NCBI GenBank assembly: GCA_016211245.1
Contig: JACQSQ010000009.1
Span: forward strand, 1 to 14,709
Length of the DNA stretch: 14,709 nt
Direction: 5' to 3'
DNA from: Candidatus Woesearchaeota archaeon
Lineage (GTDB): Archaea; Nanobdellota; Nanobdellia; Woesearchaeales; GW2011-AR4
In this document: piece after piece, positions 1-6,600 of the stretch
Numbering within the stretch: the first letter of the stretch is position 1
How the letters are laid out: each line of letters begins with the position of its first letter
Notes under the pieces: generated by a model
Seen by the model: only the letters and a program-made list of their open reading frames with translations
Database searches by the model: none
What the model was told of the DNA's origin: nothing
Position numbers and translations under genes: made by a program

Positions 1-119
1 GAATTGCACCCCCGACCTCGATCCGGTGTTTTGCACCTGCAGATGGCTTGCACGTAGCTACAAGTTTCGGCCAAATTTTCTAAATTTCGCTGCCGCAATA
101 GCTACTATGCTACGGAGGC
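1..119 (-). tRNA. Possible tRNA gene, interrupted, 3' end outside the window
   Basis: Read on the minus strand from 119, the sequence opens like a tRNA: a 7-base acceptor strand GCCTCCG, then TA, then a D-arm with stem GCA/TGC around a loop containing AGTAGC. This matches an A box except that the first invariant G of the GG pair is A. At the other end (1-18) is AGGTC, GGGGG, then TGCAATTC, which matches a variable loop, T-stem and B box except for G in place of the second T of the T-loop. The 3' acceptor strand would lie before base 1. Between the two boxes there are about 55-60 bases too many, so one or more introns are likely. A hairpin GGTG-CAAAA-CACC lies at 25-37, flanked by ATCT/GGAT pairing. 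I could not assign an anticodon or a clean anticodon stem, so a degenerate tRNA is also possible. Confidence 0.4.
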
Positions 120-185
120 ATAAAGTATTTCAAGAATAAAAGTTCAATTTATATATGTTTTGAATGCTCAATAATGAAATAAAGT

Positions 186-791
186 TTATTCCTCATACCC
201 AAACTGCCTTGCGAAGAAAGGCTCGGGCGTTGTCATCCATGTCCTTAAGCCAAGATACTGCTTTACTTTTGACTGTATCCTGTATACATCCCTCCAGAGT
301 TCTTTTTCCCTCCGGTTTATCTCGTGATGCATGATCCTTTTTTCATAAAAGGGCTTAATGTGCCTCAAGAACCAGTGCTTGTCCCAGTGATGCTGCCAAT
401 CCAGCTCTATCCTCCCCCTGAAAAACATTTCTATTTCGCAGTTCTGCGCGGTCATTTTCTTGCCCTGATGCACAACTTCAACATTTTGAAGGTAAACCAC
501 ATGCGCGTCTATATCAAGCTTGTTCTTGAAATAGCCGCTGTACTTGCCTTCCCAGAATTTTTGAGCGCGCCACCAAAACCAAAGCTCTTTGCCGCCGTGG
601 TGGATCCCTTTTTGGTAAACATTCTCCGAATAAAGGACTTCTATGTCCTCGTGGTCCTTTTCATTATCCGGCCCGTGCCATCCTTCCTCCAGAAGCATCT
701 CGTGAAGCATTATGTAAAGGTTCCTCAAAGAAAAAACATCCTTGTACTTAACCTTGATTTCAGGTAAAGCCACCACACCTCCTTCTGCCAT
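186..791 (-). CDS. Conserved-looking Trp/His-rich protein of unknown function (201 aa)
   Basis: I do not recognise a characterised family. The protein is soluble-looking, with no signal peptide or membrane segment. It is unusually rich in tryptophan (10, including an LWFWW patch) and histidine (about 14, including IHHGG, WQHHW and MHHE). The predicted layout is an N-terminal helix (about 18-40), a middle section that alternates charged and bulky residues like beta strands (about 50-135), and a basic helical C-terminus (about 140-180). The clustered His residues could bind a metal, but no known metal motif is complete. The start is supported by a TATA box at 814-821, which places transcription initiation at about the ATG (leaderless). 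The gene is divergent from the lipoprotein gene at 899. The function is unknown. Confidence 0.85.
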   Translation of the reverse strand: MAEGGVVALPEIKVKYKDVFSLRNLYIMLHEMLLEEGWHGPDNEKDHEDIEVLYSENVYQKGIHHGGKELWFWWRAQKFWEGKYSGYFKNKLDIDAHVVYLQNVEVVHQGKKMTAQNCEIEMFFRGRIELDWQHHWDKHWFLRHIKPFYEKRIMHHEINRREKELWRDVYRIQSKVKQYLGLRTWMTTPEPFFARQFGYEE

Positions 792-813
792 ATTTTTTTT
801 ATTGGAAAAACAC

Positions 814-821
814 TTTATAAA
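814..821 (-). promoter_or_regulatory. TATA box of the 201-aa protein gene
   Basis: TTTATAAA is centred about 26 bases before the ATG at 791, the spacing expected for a leaderless archaeal transcript. It shares the 792-898 interval with the divergent promoter at 869-876. Confidence 0.6.
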
Positions 822-868
822 GCTTTCTTTTTTTGTTCAATGATTTTGCCGGAAGGGGGAAAGAAAAG

Positions 869-876
869 TTTAAATA
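869..876 (+). promoter_or_regulatory. TATA box of the lipoprotein gene
   Basis: TTTAAATA is centred about 26 bases before the ATG at 899. There is no ribosome-site sequence between it and the start, so the mRNA is probably leaderless. Confidence 0.6.
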
Positions 877-898
877 GTGGTCCTTTTAGAATTTCAAT

Positions 899-2392
899 AT
901 GGCAAAAAAGGGCATTCTGATTTTTTTGGTTCTTGTCCTGTTGATTATAGCTTCCTGCGCGGCAAAAAACCCGAAAGATACTTACCTTTCATACATTGAA
1001 AAATCCCAAAAAACATCCGAGTACAAGATAATCTACAAGTTTGACTTGACAATGCTCCAAGCTCTTGGCACCGCTTTTGACATAAAGCTTGGCACTTTCA
1101 AGAAGAACAGCAATGAAAAGGTTGTAGTTGAAATGAACGCCTTCGGGCAGAACATAAACTATTACATTTACAAGCTTGATGGCAAATACCTTTCTTGCAC
1201 GAAAGGTGTTGGCATTTTTGGGGGAAGCCAGGATAAAATTACATGCTCCAAAGATGCCGGCCCTGATGCCCAGCAGTTTAACCAGCTTGAAGAGTACACG
1301 CTTCTTGCCTCAAAATTAGGCACTGATGACTTGCAGATTAAACATACGGGCGATGAAGAAGCTGCCGGAAGAAAATGCGACAAGTTTGTTATTGACATCA
1401 AGGATGTATCTTCCCTTCTGAACATAAGCAGCAATTCCTTGCTTGCAGGCGCCGGAGCTGATTTATACAAGGGGTTGAGCGCGGTCATGTCTGTGTGCAT
1501 GGACAAAAAAACAGGGCTGCCATTAAAACTGAATGTATCGACCAAAAGCAAATCCGAGCTTGATGAGAACGAAAAAATTACCCCATTGATTGCTTTAACT
1601 GCTACCTCATTCACCGAAAAAGTGGATGATTCTGTTTTCACAATACCGGTCAAATTCTCTGTGCTGGGAGTCGGCTGCGAAAAAAACACCGTCATGGCTG
1701 TCATTGAGCCTTATGTGGATTACAGCGGCCAATTGGTGCTCAGCGAAGTTGACAGTTTAAGCAAGGACAAAAAGAAAAAGAGCGTGAATGTAAATTCAAA
1801 CCTCAAAAAAGGCAAGGCTGAATTAATCACCGCTGCATTGGAAAGAACGAATGCTTATTCTTCAATGGACTTATGCCTGGGAGAAGAATGCCAGAACTTG
1901 TTATGCTCAGCAGAGCCGCTAAAGTGCATAAAGCACTCAAATAGCAAGGCGGCCTGCGAATCCAGCAGCGAATGCTTATATGACGAGCCACTATGCGAGG
2001 TTTTTAATTGCGCTAAGGTAACAGAAGAGGCAAAATGCGCCTCAAAAGGATGTGCATGGCAAGATTCCTTTGGGTATGGGTATTGCTATGAAAAACAATG
2101 CTACGACATGATTACAGAGCAGGAATGCAAATCCAGCAAGCTTAACTGCGCCTGGCTGAACGGCTATTGCGCGACTAAAACCTGTTACGACCTAGCGTCA
2201 AAAGGCGAGTGCGAATCCAGTAATTTGAATTGTGAATGGGTCAAAAAGGTGCCAGACGGCAATTTTGGATGCAGCCCATTTTCATGCTATGGCTTCCTGA
2301 ATCAAAACGAATGCGAGGCTTCGGGCAAATGCTTGTGGAGCAGCGGCTACTGCTACAATAATTATCCTACCCATCCAATTCCCATTGATTAG
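899..2392 (+). CDS. Secreted lipoprotein with C-terminal cysteine-rich repeats (497 aa)
   Basis: Residues 1-20 form a lipoprotein signal: MAKK, a hydrophobic stretch, then a lipobox I17-A18-S19-C20, so the mature protein should be lipid-anchored outside the cell. Residues about 25-300 look beta-rich and carry a phrase like CMDKKTGLPLKL, which recalls LolA/LppX-type lipoprotein folds; this is only a resemblance. From about residue 326 to 489 there are 23 cysteines. Most fall in five consecutive modules of the form C-x(7-9)-C-x(4-6)-C-x-[WY]...C, with a terminal G-Y-C in three of them. Such spacing implies disulfide-bonded extracellular modules. The ATG is set by the TATA box at 869-876. The next gene follows 36 bases downstream and has its own TATA-like sequence. 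The ligand and role are unknown; adhesion or surface protection is a guess. Confidence 0.85.
   Translation: MAKKGILIFLVLVLLIIASCAAKNPKDTYLSYIEKSQKTSEYKIIYKFDLTMLQALGTAFDIKLGTFKKNSNEKVVVEMNAFGQNINYYIYKLDGKYLSCTKGVGIFGGSQDKITCSKDAGPDAQQFNQLEEYTLLASKLGTDDLQIKHTGDEEAAGRKCDKFVIDIKDVSSLLNISSNSLLAGAGADLYKGLSAVMSVCMDKKTGLPLKLNVSTKSKSELDENEKITPLIALTATSFTEKVDDSVFTIPVKFSVLGVGCEKNTVMAVIEPYVDYSGQLVLSEVDSLSKDKKKKSVNVNSNLKKGKAELITAALERTNAYSSMDLCLGEECQNLLCSAEPLKCIKHSNSKAACESSSECLYDEPLCEVFNCAKVTEEAKCASKGCAWQDSFGYGYCYEKQCYDMITEQECKSSKLNCAWLNGYCATKTCYDLASKGECESSNLNCEWVKKVPDGNFGCSPFSCYGFLNQNECEASGKCLWSSGYCYNNYPTHPIPID
1874..2365 (+). repeat. Five tandem cysteine modules within the lipoprotein
   Basis: The protein repeats begin near LKC, FNC, KQC, KTC and FSC. 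Each has four cysteines and a shared E-C...S-x-x-C-x-W core. At the DNA level they have diverged, so this is an old duplication and not a recent tandem repeat. The fourth module has an insertion (residues VKKVPDGNF) before its last cysteine. Confidence 0.7.
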
Positions 2393-2393
2393 T

Positions 2394-2406
2394 TAAATTA
2401 TTAAAA
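2394..2406 (+). promoter_or_regulatory. TATA-like sequence before the GTPase gene
   Basis: TTAAATTATTAAA lies immediately after the lipoprotein stop codon and is centred about 29 bases before the ATG at 2429. A T-rich run (2417-2427) follows it and could also end upstream transcription. Separate transcription or read-through from 899 are both possible. Confidence 0.45.
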
Positions 2407-2428
2407 CAAGCCGGATTTTTTCTGTTTT

Positions 2429-3625
2429 ATGCTAATAGGCATTGTGGGCAAGCCGAGCTGCGGCAAATCAACTTTCTTTAAGGCGCAGACTCTTGCAAAC
2501 GTGGATATAGCAAATTATCCATTCACGACCATAAAGCCTAACCACGGCACAGGCTATGTAAGGGTGGATTGTGTAGATAAAGAGTTTAATACAAAATGCA
2601 ATCCAAGATTGGGTTACTGCATAGATAGCAAAAGATTTGTTCCTGTTGAGCTTCTTGATGTAGCTGGTTTAGTTCCAGGAGCGCATGAAGGCAAGGGAAT
2701 GGGCAACCAGTTTCTTGATGACCTAAACCAGGCTGATGTGTTAATACACATAATAGACATAGCGGGCTCCACAAACGAGAAAGGGGAATCAGTTCCGCCA
2801 TTAAGCTACGACCCTTCAAACGATGTAAAATTTCTGGAGCACGAGCTTGACATGTGGTACTTAAGGCTGATAGAAAAAGGGTGGGAGAGGTTTGCGAGGA
2901 CTGTAAATCAGGAGAAGCCCGAGCTTAACAAGGCTGTTGCAAAACAGCTGAGTTCTTTCAGGGTCACCGAAACACTGATGGAAAAAGTAATTCAAAAATT
3001 AAATTTGAATCCTGACATCTTGAAATGGGACAGGAATATTTTATTGAATATCGCAACAGAATTAAGAAAAGCTACAAAGCCAATGATTATTGCATGCAAC
3101 AAAATCGACATTGCCGGCGCTTATGAAAATTTTGAAAGGCTGAAAAATGAATTTAAGGGTTATTTGCTTGTGCCATGCAGCGCAGAGGCGGAGCTGGCTT
3201 TAAGGGAAGCTGCAAAGCACGGATTAATCTCATATATTCCAGGAGATAATGATTTTCGGTTGATTCAAGAAGATAAACTAAATGAAAAGCAAAAAAATGC
3301 GTTGAACTTCATTAAAAAGGAGGTTTTGGAAAGATATGGCTCAACCGGAGTTCAAAAAGTGCTGGACATGGCAGTATTTGAATTATTGAAATACGTTGCA
3401 ATATTTCCCGGCGGTGTTAATAAGCTGGAAGACCAGCACGGAAACAGATTGCCTGACTGTTTCTTGATGCCGCCTGAAACAACGGCATTGGACTTTGCAT
3501 TCAAATTGCACACGGACATAGGAAACCATTTCGTGAAAGCAATCGATGTGAAGTCAAGAAGGCCTGTTGGAAAGGAATATGTTCTTAAAAACAGGGATGT
3601 CATAGAGATTGCGACGAGCAAATAA
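2429..3625 (+). CDS. Obg/YchF-related GTPase with TGS domain (398 aa)
   Basis: This is a translation-associated P-loop GTPase of the Obg/HflX superfamily. The archaeal members are close in length to this one and are often labelled YchF. Visible motifs are the P-loop GKPSCGKST (7-15), the switch I threonines near PFTT (31-34), the G3 motif DVAGLVPGAHEGKG (77-90), and G4 NKID (224-227), which predicts GTP specificity; true YchF ATPases have altered G4 residues. A G5-like CSAEAE follows at about 252. The inserted helical region after G3 (about 130-210) and the C-terminal TGS domain (about 325-398, ending VIEIATSK) complete the expected architecture. The family contacts ribosomes. The protein is cytoplasmic and complete. 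Its start coincides with the motif-bearing N-terminus MLIGIVG, leaving no room for a later start. Confidence 0.93.
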   Translation: MLIGIVGKPSCGKSTFFKAQTLANVDIANYPFTTIKPNHGTGYVRVDCVDKEFNTKCNPRLGYCIDSKRFVPVELLDVAGLVPGAHEGKGMGNQFLDDLNQADVLIHIIDIAGSTNEKGESVPPLSYDPSNDVKFLEHELDMWYLRLIEKGWERFARTVNQEKPELNKAVAKQLSSFRVTETLMEKVIQKLNLNPDILKWDRNILLNIATELRKATKPMIIACNKIDIAGAYENFERLKNEFKGYLLVPCSAEAELALREAAKHGLISYIPGDNDFRLIQEDKLNEKQKNALNFIKKEVLERYGSTGVQKVLDMAVFELLKYVAIFPGGVNKLEDQHGNRLPDCFLMPPETTALDFAFKLHTDIGNHFVKAIDVKSRRPVGKEYVLKNRDVIEIATSK

Positions 3626-3645
3626 GCCATTTATTAATTTCAAAG

Positions 3646-3657
3646 ATATATTTAAAA
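3646..3657 (+). promoter_or_regulatory. TATA box of the Tat-exported protein gene
   Basis: The ATATATTTAAAA run is centred about 28 bases before the ATG at 3680. It fits leaderless or nearly leaderless transcription. Confidence 0.55.
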
Positions 3658-3679
3658 AACATCAAAAAACCCTGTAGGT

Positions 3680-4927
3680 ATGGATAGAAGTAGGAGGAGG
3701 TTTATTGCAGCCGCAAGCGTATCCGCCATTGGATCTGCTGCAAAAATATACGGAGCTGGGCAGTTAAAGTTATTTTTTGATTTCTATTTGACTAGGGTAG
3801 CAGATGAAAGTCTAGTAGCGTCAGATGTTCGAATTAATAGAAAGGCGCTGGAAGAAGCACTTAGTATCACAAAAGAGCCAAATACTTCTTTTGCTTATGT
3901 GGTAGGCGACAGGACAATAGTTGGAGATAATATTCCTGCTGAATTGAAAGATATTGGGCAGGTTTTTCAAGGTGCAGACGCAGTCGTATGCAGTCCAAGA
4001 TCAAAGTTAATGGAATTAATTTATAACCAAATGCCAGCCCAAGAAGTAGATTTAGTAAGAGAAAATCTAAAGTATATTATTTTCTTGCACGGACTTGGGT
4101 TTATGGATGGCATTGGGCCTCTCACACGAGGAGGCTGCATAGAGGGAATCGCCGCACTAGTAAACATAGGGATGCCTTCTTATGGGCTTGTACATCCGAA
4201 CTTAATTCCAAGCATTGTAGGTCATGAGGCCAAACATGCTAAGAATGATGGCAAGGAATTGAGTGATCTAGAGAATGAATTGACTTCGTCGGTAGTGGAA
4301 GACAAAATACTTTCCTATCAGCTACAACATCAAAGGGATCCAGTTCTGGATTATTTTCATTTAGTTATGCAGAACAGGGTTAAAACTGGCCAATTCTGGC
4401 TAAGGTTTGGACCTTTATTTAGTTATGCTTATCCTGAAACAGTTATTACTTGCAGGGATATTTGGCTTGATGAAGAAGAATTAAGAAGTATTGCAGACGT
4501 ATCATTTTCAGACAGCGGGCTTGAGAATGAGCTTCACCTTGCAGTAGAGTACGCTAAAATAAGAGGCATGAAGCGCAAACGGGAGCGTGTAACGGAACAT
4601 CTGTATGGAATAGCCAATGACACTTCTTTAGAGCCGATCGAAAGGACAAATGCTGCTCTTGCGCTTTTTTCAAGATTCCGGGATATTCTTGAAGGAAGGG
4701 GTAACAGAAATTTGCACCCTAGAGGCAGAAGCATAGTTATTGACACCAAAGAGCCACATGACACAGATCAAATTGGATATGGTAGAAATGCTGAGATGAT
4801 GGCTGCTTCTGCTAATTCAGCAGTAACCGAACAAGCTATAAATCCACCTCAATTCCAATTAAGATTAAATTTCCCGCCTCTGGATTACTTAATCAAGAAT
4901 GTTACTCCTTCGTATGCGTCTCAATAA
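3680..4927 (+). CDS. Tat-exported putative zinc metalloprotease (415 aa)
   Basis: The N-terminus carries a twin-arginine export signal: S4-R5-R6-R7-F8-I9 followed by an alanine-rich hydrophobic stretch to about residue 27. This predicts export of the folded protein, often together with a cofactor. Residues 182-186 read HEAKH, an HExxH zinc site preceded by the hydrophobic stretch IPSIVG, as in gluzincins. Acidic residues follow at D190, D196, E198 and E200, any of which could be the third ligand. No named peptidase family is recognisable. The rest is mixed alpha/beta with a charged C-terminal region (about 300-370) and a short hydrophobic end. The gene has its own promoter and is followed 50 bases later by tRNA-Gly. 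Protease activity is inferred from the motif only; a non-catalytic metal-binding protein is possible. Confidence 0.8.
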   Translation: MDRSRRRFIAAASVSAIGSAAKIYGAGQLKLFFDFYLTRVADESLVASDVRINRKALEEALSITKEPNTSFAYVVGDRTIVGDNIPAELKDIGQVFQGADAVVCSPRSKLMELIYNQMPAQEVDLVRENLKYIIFLHGLGFMDGIGPLTRGGCIEGIAALVNIGMPSYGLVHPNLIPSIVGHEAKHAKNDGKELSDLENELTSSVVEDKILSYQLQHQRDPVLDYFHLVMQNRVKTGQFWLRFGPLFSYAYPETVITCRDIWLDEEELRSIADVSFSDSGLENELHLAVEYAKIRGMKRKRERVTEHLYGIANDTSLEPIERTNAALALFSRFRDILEGRGNRNLHPRGRSIVIDTKEPHDTDQIGYGRNAEMMAASANSAVTEQAINPPQFQLRLNFPPLDYLIKNVTPSYASQ

Positions 4928-4944
4928 AATTTTCAAACCACTAC

Positions 4945-4954
4945 TTTTATAAAT
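4945..4954 (+). promoter_or_regulatory. TATA box of the tRNA-Gly gene
   Basis: TTTTATAAAT is centred about 28 bases before the first base of the tRNA at 4978. This is the normal spacing for an archaeal stable-RNA promoter. Confidence 0.6.
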
Positions 4955-4998
4955 AATTAGTTTATCTTTTCTATTGTGCGCTGGTGGTCTAATGGCTA

Positions 4999-5072
4999 CA
5001 ACCTTTTGCGAAAAGCTTGACCAAAAGCGTGGGTTTCGCTACGCTCAAGCCCACAGAAAAGGATTGCCATAA
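4999..5072 (+). other. tRNA-Gly intron 1, D-loop (position about 20/21), 74 nt
   Basis: The central helix is exon ATGGC (4992-4996) with intron GCCAT (5066-5070). The 5' bulge is TAC (4997-4999) and the 3' bulge AAA (5071-5073), cut after the second base of each. The intron closes with AACCTTTT (5000-5007) against AAAAGG-A-TT (5057-5065). The interior holds two competing folds: GTGGGTTT/AAGCCCAC (5029-5036/5047-5054), or GCTTG/CAAGC stacked on AGCGT/ACGCT (5015-5019/5046-5050 and 5026-5030/5041-5045). The 3' boundary is uncertain by one base. Confidence 0.8.
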
Positions 5073-5089
5073 ATGACTGCGGCCTTCCA

Positions 5090-5112
5090 TTGATAAGCAA
5101 TTATCAGAATTG
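5090..5112 (+). other. tRNA-Gly intron 2, anticodon loop 37/38, 23 nt
   Basis: The central helix is TTC (5085-5087) with GAA (5107-5109), plus a C-T mismatch. The bulges are CAT (5088-5090) and TGA (5111-5113). The intron hairpin is TGATAA-GCAA-TTATCA with a GNRA tetraloop (5091-5106). Cutting after the second base of each bulge leaves loop CTTCCAA. Confidence 0.88.
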
Positions 5113-5133
5113 AGCCGCGTGTCCGGGTTCGAA

Positions 5134-5155
5134 AGATATCAAAAATATCCGACCG
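5134..5155 (+). other. tRNA-Gly intron 3, T-loop 59/60, 22 nt
   Basis: The central helix is TCG (5129-5131) with CGA (5150-5152), plus a T-C mismatch. The bulges are AAA (5132-5134) and CGT (5154-5156). The intron hairpin is GATAT-CAAAA-ATATC (5135-5149). Cutting after the second base of each bulge leaves the consensus T-loop TTCGAAT. Confidence 0.87.
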
Positions 5156-5186
5156 TCCCGGCCGGCGCATTTATTTTAATAAATGA

Positions 5187-5588
5187 TTATTTACAATATT
5201 TTTTCCTGAAAGATTTCTCGTCGCCATACTTCAGAAAATCTTTATGATGCATCGGCTCATTAAATCCCTTGTATTTCCTATGCTTTATTCCGCACCAGTA
5301 CTTTTCTGTCTCTCCTGCTATGGCTGCAGCATAATTCAGCAAGCCGTTTGCGTAGCCGCAATAAGCGCAATTCAGTTTCTCAAGGAACTTAAGGTATTTC
5401 AGCTTGTGCCTGTCTATCCTAACATAATTCTTCCTTTTAACCAGTCTAATTCCATACAGCCTGAAGCAGATTTGGTGGTATACCCCAAGAAAAATATGAA
5501 GAATGGCTAAAGGAAATAACATCATGTAAATGAAGGGCATTGAAATCAAGTGCCTGAAAAGCCTTTCCGGATGTTTTTTGTATTCCAT
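5187..5588 (-). CDS. Small membrane protein with CxxC...CxxxH motif (133 aa)
   Basis: Residues about 15-40 form a hydrophobic membrane segment (MPFIYMMLFPLAILHIFLGV). It is followed by a basic stretch and a conserved-looking cytosolic part containing NCAYCGYANG (C74, C77) and YWCGIKH (C99, H103). This suggests a four-ligand zinc or metal site. The combination of NCxYCGYANG and YWCxIKH resembles an uncharacterised family I recall from bacterial genomes as well, so the gene may be widely spread or transferred; I cannot verify this. It begins 15 bases after the coiled-coil gene stop on the same strand and is probably cotranscribed. A TTTAAAT at 5603-5609 sits about 18 bases upstream and is too close to be a confident promoter. 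The function is unknown. Confidence 0.82.
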   Translation of the reverse strand: MEYKKHPERLFRHLISMPFIYMMLFPLAILHIFLGVYHQICFRLYGIRLVKRKNYVRIDRHKLKYLKFLEKLNCAYCGYANGLLNYAAAIAGETEKYWCGIKHRKYKGFNEPMHHKDFLKYGDEKSFRKKYCK

Positions 5589-5603
5589 GATGGAAATGAG
5601 GAT

Positions 5604-6491
5604 TTAAATAAGGTGCTTCTTTTCCTGAATTACTTCAACAAGTTTCTTTGGAGTTTTAATTCTTGTGATTGTCCTTCTTGGAGTTATTGTCTTTGTTACA
5701 GTTTTTCTCGGGGTTATTTTCCTTGTGATTTTGACCTTCTTCTGCCTTGGTTTCTTCGCCGGCTTGTTGGCAATTCTTTTTGAAGCCCTTCTTGAAACTC
5801 TTGTTGTGGGCGATATTTCTATCTTTCTATTTAGCTGCTGCAACCTTCTTCTGTGGCTTTTTATTCTGGCTTCCAGCTCCCCATCCGCTCTTTTGGCAGA
5901 CCTTGCTTTTCTATTGACCAGATTCCTTAATTTCCTTATTTCCTCCAAAGCTTCCCTTAATGAGGAGCCGAGTTTTCTGCTTTTTGCCGATTGGGATTTT
6001 GTTCTTGGCGCTATATCCTTTAATGAGTTGCTGTGTGAAGTTACCCTCTTGGACATCTTTCTTTCTCTTGAAGCCAGTTTCCTTAATTTAGCATCTGAAG
6101 CGCTTACCTTCTTTGCCATCCTGCTCTCTGCATCGCTTATGGCTGAATTTAGCTCCTCAACCGAATTGTTAACCCTGCTTGCAATCTTTGAGTCCAAATT
6201 GTATATCTCTTTTTCAAAATTGCTGATTTTTGAATTTACAAACGTGTTTATGTCTACTATCTTTGATGCCATGCTTGCATTTGTTGAATTCTGGATTTCT
6301 ATGTCGGCCTTGAGGCTCTGGCTAACCTCGCTAACCTTTGCGTTAAGCTCACTTATTTGCGTCTCTAAAGACAATAGCAATGTCCTAAGATTGACAAGAT
6401 TAAGATTCAAAGTTGAAACATCAGAACTTACTAAATTAAAAGATTCTATTGTCTTATTCTTGTGCTCTAAAAATTCTTTTCTTAAGCCCAT
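5604..6491 (-). CDS. Coiled-coil protein with Lys/Arg-rich repetitive tail (295 aa)
   Basis: Residues about 15-210 are a long heptad-type coiled coil (for example L-L-S-L-E-T-Q-I-S-E-L), with no signal or membrane segment. Residues about 225-285 are strongly basic and contain a degenerate ten-residue repeat, ITPRKTVTKT then ITPRRTITRI then KTPKKLVEVI, like the tails of chromatin or DNA-coating proteins. A DNA- or RNA-binding bundling protein is a reasonable inference, but no named family is recognised. The start is supported by GGGAGTGG at 6496-6503 (GGAG seven bases before the ATG) and a TATA box at 6525-6534, giving a short leader. It is the first gene of a likely two-gene unit with the membrane protein at 5187-5588. 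Confidence 0.82.
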   Translation of the reverse strand: MGLRKEFLEHKNKTIESFNLVSSDVSTLNLNLVNLRTLLLSLETQISELNAKVSEVSQSLKADIEIQNSTNASMASKIVDINTFVNSKISNFEKEIYNLDSKIASRVNNSVEELNSAISDAESRMAKKVSASDAKLRKLASRERKMSKRVTSHSNSLKDIAPRTKSQSAKSRKLGSSLREALEEIRKLRNLVNRKARSAKRADGELEARIKSHRRRLQQLNRKIEISPTTRVSRRASKRIANKPAKKPRQKKVKITRKITPRKTVTKTITPRRTITRIKTPKKLVEVIQEKKHLI

Positions 6492-6495
6492 TATA

Positions 6496-6503
6496 CCACT
6501 CCC
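6496..6503 (-). promoter_or_regulatory. Ribosome binding site of the coiled-coil gene
   Basis: GGGAGTGG on the minus strand, with GGAG seven bases before the ATG at 6491, supports that start in a gene with a short leader. Confidence 0.5.
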
Positions 6504-6524
6504 TAATAATAAAAATGATTTTAG

Positions 6525-6534
6525 CTATTTAAAT
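6525..6534 (-). promoter_or_regulatory. TATA box of the coiled-coil/membrane protein unit
   Basis: ATTTAAATAG on the minus strand is centred 38 bases before the ATG. It predicts a transcript start near 6503 and a leader of about 12 bases that just includes the ribosome site. Confidence 0.5.
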
Positions 6535-6600
6535 GTTTTGATTGATGTCTGTAATTTTTCATGTTTTATTGTTCTAATCTGTATTGTATCGCAAGGCATC

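Larger units (their letters stand above)
4978..5169 (+). tRNA. tRNA-Gly(UCC) with three introns
   Basis: The acceptor stem is GCGCTGG (4978-4984) paired with CCGGCGC (5162-5168), with discriminator A5169. No CCA is encoded. The D-stem is GTC (4987-4989) with GAC (5075-5077). The anticodon stem is GCGGC (5079-5083) with GCCGC (5114-5118). The variable loop is GTGT (5119-5122). The T-stem is CCGGG (5123-5127) with CCCGG (5157-5161). Removing bases 4999-5072, 5090-5112 and 5134-5155 gives anticodon loop CTTCCAA (anticodon TCC), T-loop TTCGAAT and a 73-nt tRNA in which all four stems pair. Each removed piece is bounded by a bulge-helix-bulge-like fold, the substrate of the archaeal splicing endonuclease. 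The glycine identity agrees with the G1-C72 pair, the anticodon and the typical TGGTCTAATGG D-region. The first intron boundary could shift by one base (5072 or 5073). Confidence 0.9.

Noticed and set aside
324..767. 147-aa plus-strand frame
   Set aside because: Antisense to the 201-aa gene, which has the better promoter and composition.
4999..5072. C/D-box guide RNA inside the D-loop intron
   Set aside because: No RTGATGA or CTGA box pair is present.
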